Shown: one piece after another, positions 1-8,454 of the stretch | Layout: every line of letters starts with the position of its first letter | How positions within the stretch are numbered: the first letter of the stretch is position 1 | Source: Promethearchaeia archaeon | Lineage (GTDB): Archaea; Asgardarchaeota; Lokiarchaeia; Sigyniarchaeales; SOKP01 | NCBI GenBank assembly: GCA_029856145.1 | Contig: JAHQWK010000026.1 | Location: 27,628-91,627 of the forward strand | Reading direction: 5' to 3' | DNA: 64,000 nucleotides | Translations under genes and position numbers: made by a program | The notes under the pieces: model-generated | Seen by the model: only the letters and a program-made list of their open reading frames with translations | What the model was told of the DNA's origin: nothing | The model's database searches: none

Positions 1-820
1 AGTCAAATAAGATTCTTCCTTTTGGCCTAGGACATAACCATTGAACGGCTTCACTAATCACGGAACTCATATTTACACCAATAGCATTTCCCAAACCGGG
101 GAGATGTACTACACGCCCTCCCATATCTAGAGGATCTCGTGCGACAGCAGTCGCATAATTATTATTTCCGTCTCGATTAGCTAATTTTATCGTATCTGCT
201 CCAGCAGAAGTACCAAGTAAAATATCCCAATATAAAAAATCCATCCAAGTACCTGCAGAAGAGAATTTATCTCCAACATCATAATATTTAGTTATAGGAT
301 GCCGAAAAGAAACATTATGACTTGTTCCCGATAGATAGGCAAAATAAGTCCCCCACCCGTGATCTCCTAATGATTCAGGAATGAGAATGCCTTCATAGCA
401 AAGATAAGGTAGAGCACTGTCAAAACTTAATAATCCCCCTCCACCTAACCAAAACTCTTTTACATGTTTTGTTATATTTTCCCTAGGTAAATTATCGACC
501 ATAATAAAGAGATCAAAGTCTGCTGTCATTAATTCATGATTGTATATATCTGTGCATGTTAATTCTGTTACCTGATGTCCTTCAGATTGTAAAAATCCCA
601 TCAATTCGTTATAATCATTTGTGTATGTTCCACCCGCAGAGTATGATGTTTCTGTTGTATTCGGTTCATTATATATAGCAATACGAATTGTATTAACTGC
701 AATTTGGGAAGTTTTTAGATTAGTAGTCACTGGTTTCTCCGAAATAGTCTTTGGTACAAATACAAATTGTAGTATCAATAGACTAATGAAAATTGTTAAA
801 CAAAAATTCATTTTTTTCAT
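1..820 (-). CDS. Exported protein with glutamine-amidotransferase/ThuA-like fold (C-terminus cut by window edge)
   Basis: An open frame runs on the minus strand from an ATG at 820 to the window edge, about 273 codons without a stop. The start reads MKKMNFCLTIFISLLILQ, a basic-hydrophobic signal peptide. After it comes an alpha/beta pattern (IRIAIYNEP, a FLQSEGHQVTEL strand-helix, DFDLFIMVDNLP, then the glycine-rich FWLGGGGLLSFDSA), which resembles the class I glutamine amidotransferase-like/ThuA fold used by many exported archaeal proteins. No catalytic triad can be assigned. The fold call is inference from pattern; the ORF and signal peptide are seen directly. The stop lies outside the window. 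Confidence 0.72.
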   Translation of the reverse strand, partial: MKKMNFCLTIFISLLILQFVFVPKTISEKPVTTNLKTSQIAVNTIRIAIYNEPNTTETSYSAGGTYTNDYNELMGFLQSEGHQVTELTCTDIYNHELMTADFDLFIMVDNLPRENITKHVKEFWLGGGGLLSFDSALPYLCYEGILIPESLGDHGWGTYFAYLSGTSHNVSFRHPITKYYDVGDKFSSAGTWMDFLYWDILLGTSAGADTIKLANRDGNNNYATAVARDPLDMGGRVVHLPGLGNAIGVNMSSVISEAVQWLCPRPKGRILFD

Positions 821-899
821 TGGTTTTCACATTTTTTCTAAAAGTTTTTTATCAGATAAATATGTATGACATAGAAGATTATTTCTCTATTTAATATTA

Positions 900-1775
900 A
901 TGTTATTCGTTACAGATTTGTTAAAAGTTTTTTTACGGATTATTCTTGATTTAGTATGGATTGAATTGGGGGAAATTTATGATTTAAAGATTATATTTAA
1001 AATTAACAAAAAAAATATAGAATATGAACAATTATATTATATGGAGTTTTTTAGCCAAAGATTTGATGATATTAAAAAATCAAAAAATCCCGAAGTAATA
1101 AATGATTTTTTAATAAAATTGAGTAAAAGCCCAAATATTGAATATTTTTCGATTTTAGACTATTTTATAGACGAGATAGATATCCAAATATTAGAGAAAG
1201 TTAAACTTAACCTTGTATTTTTAATAGGTGAAATTGGTAAGGGCTCAGTTATAGACACTAAATATTTAGAGTTTTTATCTAAGACCTATTATTCATCAGA
1301 TAGATGGATTCGGAATGAGATTATCCAAGCGTTTGGAAAAATTTTAAAGAAGACTGAAATATCGCAAGATGCCATTGAATTAATTGGATATGCTATAAAT
1401 GATGAATATCCGCCAATTAAAGTTAATGCTCTTAGAATCTTGTTAAATTTAGATGATATTCCTCTTTTTGTAAGAAGAAATCTTTTTTTTACACTAAATT
1501 TAAAAAATTCAGAATTAGAAGAATTATGTGTGAAAATTTTTGAAAAATTTCTTCCAGACTTTAATAAATTGTTTAACTCACTGAACTATTCAGATAACTA
1601 TTTAATCTTAAAACCAAAAGCAATTAGGAGTTTGCTAATAATATATTTTAAATCTCCTATTAATTTAGAATCATTTCGGAAAAAGATTTCATCCTCAAAT
1701 TGGGAAATTGAGCATAGAGAGAGATATCTCAAAGAGATTGATACTTATGAAAAAATTCTATTAAAAAAAATATAA
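900..1775 (+). CDS. HEAT-repeat-like helical protein
   Basis: The 291-residue product is almost entirely amphipathic helices. From about residue 90 to 220 it shows repeated helix pairs typical of HEAT/ARM folds, for example LVFLIGEIGKG, IRNEIIQAFGKILKK and IKVNALRILLNLDD. Such proteins are protein-binding scaffolds with no enzymatic motif, and none is seen here. The ATG at 900 gives a hydrophobic N-terminus (LLKVFLRIILDLVWIELGEI). A second ATG at 1041 (MEFFSQRFDD) would give a purely soluble protein and may be the real start. It converges with the AAA+ gene, with 10 bp between the stops. The partner is unknown. Confidence 0.6.
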   Translation: MLFVTDLLKVFLRIILDLVWIELGEIYDLKIIFKINKKNIEYEQLYYMEFFSQRFDDIKKSKNPEVINDFLIKLSKSPNIEYFSILDYFIDEIDIQILEKVKLNLVFLIGEIGKGSVIDTKYLEFLSKTYYSSDRWIRNEIIQAFGKILKKTEISQDAIELIGYAINDEYPPIKVNALRILLNLDDIPLFVRRNLFFTLNLKNSELEELCVKIFEKFLPDFNKLFNSLNYSDNYLILKPKAIRSLLIIYFKSPINLESFRKKISSSNWEIEHRERYLKEIDTYEKILLKKI

Positions 1776-1785
1776 AGAATACGAT

Positions 1786-3006
1786 TTATTGATATCTTTT
1801 AAGAATCTCATTCAAATCTTCATTAGATAATACTATTTCATTAAAAATTTTAATTAATATTTTTATAATTTCTCTAGGATTGCCTTTAGAACGGTTATAA
1901 ATATATTTTAGTACTATTTCGTTAAGTGGATAATAAGAATCTGAAAAATCCCTGAAATAATCAAAATAGTTAATATTTCCGAAAAAAAATTCTAAATTTT
2001 TCTTATAAAATGTAGAAAGGTCCTTTTCTATAAAGTTCGATAAAATAATAGGTTCCTTCAATACATTTAAGAGATGGCTATTTTTATCTTCAAATTTATC
2101 TTTAATTTCCTTATAATAATCAACTGATTTCAGAGTAATAATTATTCTTAGACCTTTAATTTTATTTAAATTAAGAATTTTGTCTAATAATTTCTCCGCT
2201 GTATGCTTTTCTGGCGATTCTCTGCTCCCATAAAGCCAGCTTCGATCAAAAACTTCTTCTTTTTCTTCTCCTATAGATATAGGTTTCATCATAGAAATAA
2301 TTTTTTCGAAATCATCGATAAATAATACACTATTTACTATTGAATTTTCAACTAATACTTTCAGCATTGTATAGGAGTGATTCCTTCCCCTTAAGTCATG
2401 ATTTAAATTTAGTCTTGAAAGTTCTCTTATATCTATAACTTCTCCTAAAAACCATCTCTCAGCTTCTATTTTTTTATATGGATCAAGTTGATGAGCTGTT
2501 AATGCATTTATTATATCCATTATTGCTGTTTTATGCTCAAAGTTTGGTGCCCAACTATCAAAAGCAACCTTTCTCACCTTCTCGATATCAGCTAAATGAA
2601 AAAAACCATACTTTCGCTCTAAAGCACCCCATTTATTACATAATCTTCTCGCAATATTCCTTAAAACTTCAATACCCATACTTTCAATAAACTCTGAGTA
2701 TGTATAATAATAAAACTTCTTAATAACATTCTCTAATGAAACATAGATGATATTATAGTAATATAATTCATGTTTTAAGGCCCAAAATAAATGTGTTTTC
2801 CCATTACCTACACCTCCTATTATAGGTAGAATAAAATTTTCATCTTTTTCAATTACATCAATAATAGAATATAAGAAGTCTTGCCTTGATTGAACTAATC
2901 CAATATCCTCTTCAATTTCTCCTGTAGACACAAATTTTTTAAAGGGAGAACCTGTGAATTTTAAGAGATTAAGCAGTTTTTGTTGTTTATTTTCAAAAAG
3001 GAGCAT
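1786..3006 (-). CDS. AAA+/STAND-type ATPase
   Basis: This 406-residue P-loop ATPase has Walker A GGVGNGKT at residues 64-71 and Walker B VLFIDDFEK at about 227-235. The second acidic residue of Walker B is present, so hydrolysis is likely. The N-terminal layout (an SRQDFLYSIIDVIEKDE helix, then the P-loop, then a long helical lid) resembles Orc/Cdc6-like and BREX BrxC/BrxD-like (DUF2791-type) ATPases, but I cannot place it in one family. The ATG at 3006 is 17 bp after the stop of the upstream 207-residue gene on the same strand, so the two probably form one transcript. The substrate is unknown. Confidence 0.72.
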   Translation of the reverse strand: MLLFENKQQKLLNLLKFTGSPFKKFVSTGEIEEDIGLVQSRQDFLYSIIDVIEKDENFILPIIGGVGNGKTHLFWALKHELYYYNIIYVSLENVIKKFYYYTYSEFIESMGIEVLRNIARRLCNKWGALERKYGFFHLADIEKVRKVAFDSWAPNFEHKTAIMDIINALTAHQLDPYKKIEAERWFLGEVIDIRELSRLNLNHDLRGRNHSYTMLKVLVENSIVNSVLFIDDFEKIISMMKPISIGEEKEEVFDRSWLYGSRESPEKHTAEKLLDKILNLNKIKGLRIIITLKSVDYYKEIKDKFEDKNSHLLNVLKEPIILSNFIEKDLSTFYKKNLEFFFGNINYFDYFRDFSDSYYPLNEIVLKYIYNRSKGNPREIIKILIKIFNEIVLSNEDLNEILKRYQ

Positions 3007-3023
3007 TTTTAAATCGGTTTACT

Positions 3024-3647
3024 TTAAGATTTTAATTCTTCAATTCCTAAAATTATAATATATTCAACTACTTTATCATCCACGTTGATAATTGATTCGT
3101 AACTTATATTAAGTTCGTCATTTTTATCTCTTCCAACAATCAAGCAATCGTAAAAAACTGGATCACCATTATCATCAATAACTACTCTATCAGCAATAAT
3201 AATACCATTCCGGATCATTGAAATAGGATTTTTTAGTATCTCACCTTTAAAAAAATCTAAATGATTAAGTCTAAATTTGGGATCGTCTAAAAGTAAGCCT
3301 GCTGTGTGAAGTAAATTAATAGTAAAAGGGAAATCGTTCGAAAATTGACCTTGATCATATTGTTCCATAGTATTTTCGGGTATTAAAATAGAATATTCCA
3401 AAGGGATCTCATTTAAATTCCATTTAAAATTCATACTTCTTGAAAATGGGTTAATATTTTTTTCGACTTTTTCGAACCCTACAAGTAAGCCTTCAGATAT
3501 ACTGATTCCTTCTAATTCTGATACAATGATGTTATCAGAAAAGATTATTTTATCTTGCCATTTTGATATAATTGAACCCGTAAATTTTCCATTGGTTTGT
3601 ATCCCTTTAAAAGAATCATATAAGATAAAATTGGGTGAATTTGTCAT
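3024..3647 (-). CDS. Hypothetical protein, partner of the AAA+ ATPase
   Basis: A 207-residue soluble protein that I do not recognise. It is rich in beta strands (FILYDSF, GLLVGFEKVEK, IIIADRVVIDDNGDP, VVEYIIILGIEEL), has no signal peptide or membrane segment, and lacks cysteine clusters. The start ATG at 3647 gives MTNSPNFILYDS. It directly precedes the AAA+ gene with a 17 bp gap, so the two proteins probably act together, for instance as target adaptor and ATPase; that is inference from position only. Confidence 0.55.
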   Translation of the reverse strand: MTNSPNFILYDSFKGIQTNGKFTGSIISKWQDKIIFSDNIIVSELEGISISEGLLVGFEKVEKNINPFSRSMNFKWNLNEIPLEYSILIPENTMEQYDQGQFSNDFPFTINLLHTAGLLLDDPKFRLNHLDFFKGEILKNPISMIRNGIIIADRVVIDDNGDPVFYDCLIVGRDKNDELNISYESIINVDDKVVEYIIILGIEELKS

Positions 3648-3782
3648 GGTAACTATTTTTTCTTCAGTATTAGCGACTCTTTTTAAGCAATTATTTCACA
3701 TTTATATCATTAATCTTATATATAAATACTTTCCATATATTTTTTGGTAGAATATACAATAGATATTAACTGATAATAAAAA

Positions 3783-5030
3783 ATGGGTTCTTCCATCCTT
3801 TCTCAGAAAATTTCAGAGCTATCTAAATCAGAGTTATTAGATAGAGCGAGTCAGTTCATTTTTTCAACTGGTTTAAATGATGGAACATCAAAATTATGTA
3901 AGGCAAATATGAAATACGGCTTAGCTTCATTCCAGCTTATCCAAGAAAAATATGGATTTGAACCAAAGGCAACTTTTATATCTTCTCCTGATGAAACCAT
4001 CTCTAGAAATAAGTTTAGATGGAATTCAGGGATAGGATATGGTGGAAAATTAAATTGGGGGCATGGAAATGATAAAATAATTTTTCTTAACACAAAACCG
4101 AACTGTTGTGGTATTTTAGTTGGGGGGTTAGAAGAATTACCAGATCCGTACAATTTAATCAAAAAAGTTGATAAAATTAAATCAGAAGAGCTATACTATG
4201 ATCAGATTAGAATTAATTGGGATTATGGAATATCTAATCATTTCATTAATTGCCTTGAAACTAAGAACTTATCTGACTTGGATCTTCCTCCATACGTATT
4301 TCTTATTCATGGTTCCGCTCCTGAATTTAGAGACGATAGAGACGATGGTTTTGGACTTTATATTGACAAGTCAAAAAAACTAAGAGATATTGCGATTGAA
4401 GAAAAAAGTAAGTTTGGTATACAATACATATTATTGGATTCTAATGCTAAAGAATATCTTGAATTAAACAAAAGAGCTTTAGAATTTTCAAATTTAAAAA
4501 GGAAAATTATCGCCGATAATCTTTTTGATTATGGATATGAAATTATTTGTAATCAAGCACACCAATTTTTAAAGGATTACAATAATATGTATTTAGGAAG
4601 CAATTGTACGGATAAAAATTGTGAACTGATTAAATCAAATATTTTTCCGACAACTCTTAGAGCAGATATTGCAGCTTATTTATTTAAGGGAAAAAAAAAT
4701 TTATCTGAAAGAACACTTAAAAATCAAAACCTCTTAGAAAGGGGAGAAAAATTAGAACTCTTAGACTTATTATTAAATGCTAATATACTTCCACATGGTG
4801 GAGGCTATAAATTTACAGATACGGAAAATGTGCTAGATATATTAGAATATAAAGACCAGAGATACTTTGTTACATCTTTAAAATCAAATGTTAGTAGATT
4901 AAAAATAATTAGAAATGTAAGTGATTTACAATTTGAATATCGAGGACGTGATATTATTCTTAAAACTATTCAATTAGATCTTGGAGATATAATTGCTAGA
5001 CTGAATCCGTTGTTTTCATTAAAACTATAA
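3783..5030 (+). CDS. Unrecognised 415-residue soluble protein
   Basis: A soluble product with no signal peptide. Distinct stretches include GIGYGGKLNWGHGNDK (about residues 84-99), KPNCCGILVGGLEELPDP, FLIHGSAPEFRDDRDDGFGL and ILPHGGGYKF. The His-Gly and Gly-rich turns and the cysteine pair look like parts of an active site, but I cannot assign a family. A DxNCxLI-type cysteine pair (CTDKNCELIK) lies near residue 280. The C-terminal third resembles a small winged-helix or clamp domain. It converges on metG with a 1 bp gap. The ATG at 3783 is the first start after a TATA-like AT-rich stretch. Real gene; unknown role. Confidence 0.6.
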   Translation: MGSSILSQKISELSKSELLDRASQFIFSTGLNDGTSKLCKANMKYGLASFQLIQEKYGFEPKATFISSPDETISRNKFRWNSGIGYGGKLNWGHGNDKIIFLNTKPNCCGILVGGLEELPDPYNLIKKVDKIKSEELYYDQIRINWDYGISNHFINCLETKNLSDLDLPPYVFLIHGSAPEFRDDRDDGFGLYIDKSKKLRDIAIEEKSKFGIQYILLDSNAKEYLELNKRALEFSNLKRKIIADNLFDYGYEIICNQAHQFLKDYNNMYLGSNCTDKNCELIKSNIFPTTLRADIAAYLFKGKKNLSERTLKNQNLLERGEKLELLDLLLNANILPHGGGYKFTDTENVLDILEYKDQRYFVTSLKSNVSRLKIIRNVSDLQFEYRGRDIILKTIQLDLGDIIARLNPLFSLKL

Positions 5031-5031
5031 T

Positions 5032-7113
5032 TTATTCTATTCTTGCTCCAAGTGGAAGATCTTTGTCAGGCACTAAAATTGATACATTATCACCTTCAAC
5101 AGCCGCTAGAAGCATTCCATGACTCAATATTCCTCTTAATTTCCTTGGTTCTAAATTCGTTAAAACTATAATTTTTTTTCCTTTTAAATCTTCAACTTTA
5201 TAATGCTCAGCTAAACCAGCTACCAAAATTCTTTTTTCAGTTCCCAAATTAATTGATATTTTGTAGAGTTTATCTGCTTTTGGAACTTTTTCAACATTTT
5301 CAACCAAAGCAACTCGAATATCTAATTTTTTAAAATCTTCATATGAAATCAGGTCTTTCTCACCTTCTTCTGGTTTTTTTTCTTTTAATTTTTTATATTC
5401 TTTTTTAATATCCTCAATCTCTAATTTTTGAAAAAGAGGTTTAGGTTTCTTAATACCTATTCCTGCTTTTATAGAATTTTCATTAATGCTATCCCAAGTT
5501 AACTCTTTTAATTTAGGAGCATTTAGATAAGATAAAATCTTTTCGGAAGTTTCTGGTATAAATGGACCTAATAATACTGCTAAAGCGTATACTGCTTGAG
5601 AACATATATTAAATATATGTCCAGCAGCTTTTTTATCTTCTTTAATTAAATGCCATGGGGCCTTTTGATTTAAAAATATGTTCCCTTCTTTTCCAAAATT
5701 GACTATATCTCTTATTGCTTTTCTTATTTTAAAATTAAGTAGACTTTCTCCTACTTCGGCACTAATATTATTTATCCTTTCTATAAACTTTTTATCAGTT
5801 TCGTCATATTCTATTTTTTCCGGGATTTTACTGTTAAATTGCTTTTCTATAAAGGTTAAAGTCCGATGGACAAAATTACCGATATTATCATTAAGGGTTT
5901 TTATATTATTTTCAAATTCAGACCATAGAAAAGAAGTATCACCTGTTTCTGGGCGATTAAATATCAAATTAAATCTCCAGTAATCGAGAGGAGCTAATTT
6001 TAATGCGTCATCAATCCATATCCCAACTCCTCTTGATTTAGAAAACTTTTCATTCTCATACAATAACCATTCGGTTGATGAAACGTTATATGGTAATACA
6101 AGTTTATCACTTTCTTTTTTGTCTTTATTATACGCAATTAATAATCCTGGAAATACAATTAAGTGAAATATAATATTATCTTTCCCTATAAAGTAGACCG
6201 TTTTTGTATTAGGATCTTTCCAAAAATAATCAAATTTATCGGGTTCATTAATCAGCTTATCTGCCCATTCTTTTACAGCAGTTATGTAGCCTAATACGGC
6301 CTCGAACCATACATATATAGTTTTATCTTCAGCACCCTTGAAAGGTGCAGCAATTCCCCAATCTAGATCTCTTGTAATTGCTCTTTCATGTAAGCCCTCT
6401 GCAATCCAGCTTAAACACATTTGTCGAGCATTAGACGGTAGAATTTCATTTTCTTCAATTAACTTTTTTAACTGATCCTGTAATTGAGATAGATCTAAAT
6501 ACCAATGTTTTGTTTTTCTAATTACTGGAGTATTTCCACATATTGCACATCTAGGTTCAAGAAGTTCTAATGGAGTTAACAGTTTTTGGCATTTATCACA
6601 TTGATCTCCTCTAGCACCATCATCCTTACAGTTAGGACAAGTTCCTTCTACAAATCTATCAGGTAAGAATAAATCATTATTTTCACAGTAGAGTGATTCT
6701 ATTTCTTTTTCTATTATAAATCCATTTTTCTCGATATCCAAGTATATCTTTTTCACAAGTTCAATATGAGTAGGATTATGAGTTATAGTATAATTATCAA
6801 AAGAAATAAGCCATTTTTCATGCAAATCTTTAATAATTTTATGGTATTTAAACGCTAGTTGTTCAGCAGAGATATGTTCTCCAGTAGAAGCGTTTATCTT
6901 TTTTGCTTCCACAGAAATGGGTGTTCCATGAGAATCTGATCCAGAAACAAACACTACTTCTTCTCCTTTCATTCTCAGAAATCTTGCAAATACATCTGCG
7001 GATAGTGTACTTCCAATTAAATTCCCTAGATGTGGAGTAGCATTCACATAGGGCCATCCTGATGTTACTACCCATTTACCTTTCTTTATGTTAACTAATT
7101 TAATCGACCTCAA
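5032..7113 (-). CDS. metG: Methionine-tRNA ligase with C-terminal tRNA-binding domain
   Basis: Charges tRNA-Met with methionine in the cytoplasm. This 693-residue class I synthetase shows the HIGH-equivalent HLGN at residues 28-31 after VVTSGWPYVNATP. Zinc-knuckle cysteines follow (CPNCKD, CDKCQ, CAICG), then the KMSKS-equivalent FSKSRG near residue 355. The C-terminal part (from about residue 590, DLISYEDFKKLDIRVALVE) is the EMAP-II/Trbp111-type OB fold that binds tRNA; here it is fused, whereas many archaea encode it separately. The length is normal for the fused form. The ATG at 7113 gives ten residues before the Rossmann strand. Adjacent genes are unrelated. Confidence 0.95.
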   Translation of the reverse strand: MRSIKLVNIKKGKWVVTSGWPYVNATPHLGNLIGSTLSADVFARFLRMKGEEVVFVSGSDSHGTPISVEAKKINASTGEHISAEQLAFKYHKIIKDLHEKWLISFDNYTITHNPTHIELVKKIYLDIEKNGFIIEKEIESLYCENNDLFLPDRFVEGTCPNCKDDGARGDQCDKCQKLLTPLELLEPRCAICGNTPVIRKTKHWYLDLSQLQDQLKKLIEENEILPSNARQMCLSWIAEGLHERAITRDLDWGIAAPFKGAEDKTIYVWFEAVLGYITAVKEWADKLINEPDKFDYFWKDPNTKTVYFIGKDNIIFHLIVFPGLLIAYNKDKKESDKLVLPYNVSSTEWLLYENEKFSKSRGVGIWIDDALKLAPLDYWRFNLIFNRPETGDTSFLWSEFENNIKTLNDNIGNFVHRTLTFIEKQFNSKIPEKIEYDETDKKFIERINNISAEVGESLLNFKIRKAIRDIVNFGKEGNIFLNQKAPWHLIKEDKKAAGHIFNICSQAVYALAVLLGPFIPETSEKILSYLNAPKLKELTWDSINENSIKAGIGIKKPKPLFQKLEIEDIKKEYKKLKEKKPEEGEKDLISYEDFKKLDIRVALVENVEKVPKADKLYKISINLGTEKRILVAGLAEHYKVEDLKGKKIIVLTNLEPRKLRGILSHGMLLAAVEGDNVSILVPDKDLPLGARIE

Positions 7114-7182
7114 TACTTGAATTTATTAATAAAAAGAATCCTAAGCTTAAATAATTTAAACAAAGTAAGTATAAATAATTGG

Positions 7183-8364
7183 TTATTCAAAGATTATTTT
7201 TGCTCCACAATATCGGCAAGCTTTAATTTCCTTGTACATCTTTTGAAAACAAGGTTCATGATAATAGGCAGTACAATTTTCACATTTATAAACTTTAAAA
7301 TCACCTAGGAAAATACTATGACAATAAGAACAAGATGCATCAATTTGATCGATTTCATCATCAGGTACTAATGTCACCTCCGTCTCCAGAATTTCATCTT
7401 CTTCTGCAATCTTTATTTCTGGGAGTTTTTCTGTTTTCTCTTTTACTAGTTTTAATGCTGCTCTCGGCAATTCTAACAAAAAGAAACAAAAAGGGCATCG
7501 AAACACATTTTCTGTGTATTCACTTTTCTTAGCCCACATAGCAGCACAAGAGAGATGCATTGCTCGATCGCAACTAGGGCAATAGCGTCCCTCACCTAAG
7601 AAATCAGACCCAGTAACTGCAGCTTTAACAGAGTGACAAATCTGACATTTCTCTTGTCCTCTACCTCCTCCTTTCATCATTAACTTAATATCTGGTAATG
7701 AGGGCCTTCTTAATGGAAGTGCGATCTCACTGATTAAGGGTGCAATTTTATCATTTTTATCCGGGGAGAAATAATCTGTAGTTTCTCTCACTTCTTTTTT
7801 GGAAGCAAATTCATTTCCTGCATTAATAATTGCTTTAGAATTATTAAAATATTCAAAGTCTCCTCCAGTTGATTGTGTTATTCTTTTTAATGAGTCTTCA
7901 CCATGATCCTGTACACCACCTAATTGACAAGCATCAATAAATACACCTAAACCCTTAGCAATGTTGACTATTTTTCTTAATTTACTGATGTCATTATTTA
8001 GTTTATTATCTGTAATAATAAATATACGAGCAGTTTTTCCTCCCACTTTACGCATCTCTTCAACAAGAATTTGAAGTGCAAAAGCAATACCTTCGTGTAA
8101 TAATCCTTGACCTGAAATTTGAACTTTCTTCAAGGATTTAATTAACTTCTCTTCTTCGTATGCAAAATCAATTAATTTCCTTGTTATATTCCCAAATGTA
8201 ATTATTGATATTCGGTCTTTCAAATCAATAGATAATTTTGATTGAATGAAATTCTTTGTTGCTTGTAATTCAATAGCTAATCTACTCGGTTTAAAATCTT
8301 TTCTTAACATCGACCTAGATGCGTCTAAAAGAATAACTGTATCTTCAATTTTCTGTACAGGCAA
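7183..8364 (-). CDS. VWA-domain protein with two C4HC3 RING/PHD-like zinc fingers
   Basis: The 393-residue product begins with a von Willebrand A domain whose metal site DASRS (residues 14-18) keeps the DxSxS pattern. Two cysteine/histidine fingers follow. The first uses C240, C243, C262, C265, H270, C273, C290 and C293. The second uses C345, C348, C361, C364, H369, C372, C383 and C386. Both have the C4HC3 order of RING-CH/PHD fingers, and an acidic linker of about 50 residues joins them. In eukaryotes a VWA domain followed by zinc fingers is the layout of TFIIH p44/Ssl1; RING-type fingers also occur in ubiquitin E3 ligases. The start is TTG at 8364, since no earlier ATG is in frame. Which role applies is inference. 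Confidence 0.8.
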   Translation of the reverse strand: MPVQKIEDTVILLDASRSMLRKDFKPSRLAIELQATKNFIQSKLSIDLKDRISIITFGNITRKLIDFAYEEEKLIKSLKKVQISGQGLLHEGIAFALQILVEEMRKVGGKTARIFIITDNKLNNDISKLRKIVNIAKGLGVFIDACQLGGVQDHGEDSLKRITQSTGGDFEYFNNSKAIINAGNEFASKKEVRETTDYFSPDKNDKIAPLISEIALPLRRPSLPDIKLMMKGGGRGQEKCQICHSVKAAVTGSDFLGEGRYCPSCDRAMHLSCAAMWAKKSEYTENVFRCPFCFFLLELPRAALKLVKEKTEKLPEIKIAEEDEILETEVTLVPDDEIDQIDASCSYCHSIFLGDFKVYKCENCTAYYHEPCFQKMYKEIKACRYCGAKIIFE

Positions 8365-8454
8365 TTTATCCCAAAATTATCTTATTTATGAAAAATTAAT
8401 TAAATAATAGTAGTAGAATCTTATAAATTTCTATATCTGATTTAAAGTACTTTA

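Noticed and set aside
621..869. Plus-strand 82-codon frame at the left edge
   Set aside because: It is antisense to the exported-protein frame that has a signal peptide and runs 273 codons.
2478..2690. Plus-strand frame across the AAA+ gene
   Set aside because: Shadow of the ATPase gene; no start context, low-complexity product.
1786..3647. A BREX or other named defence island
   Set aside because: Only an ATPase and one unknown gene are present; no methylase, nuclease or other BREX component is near.
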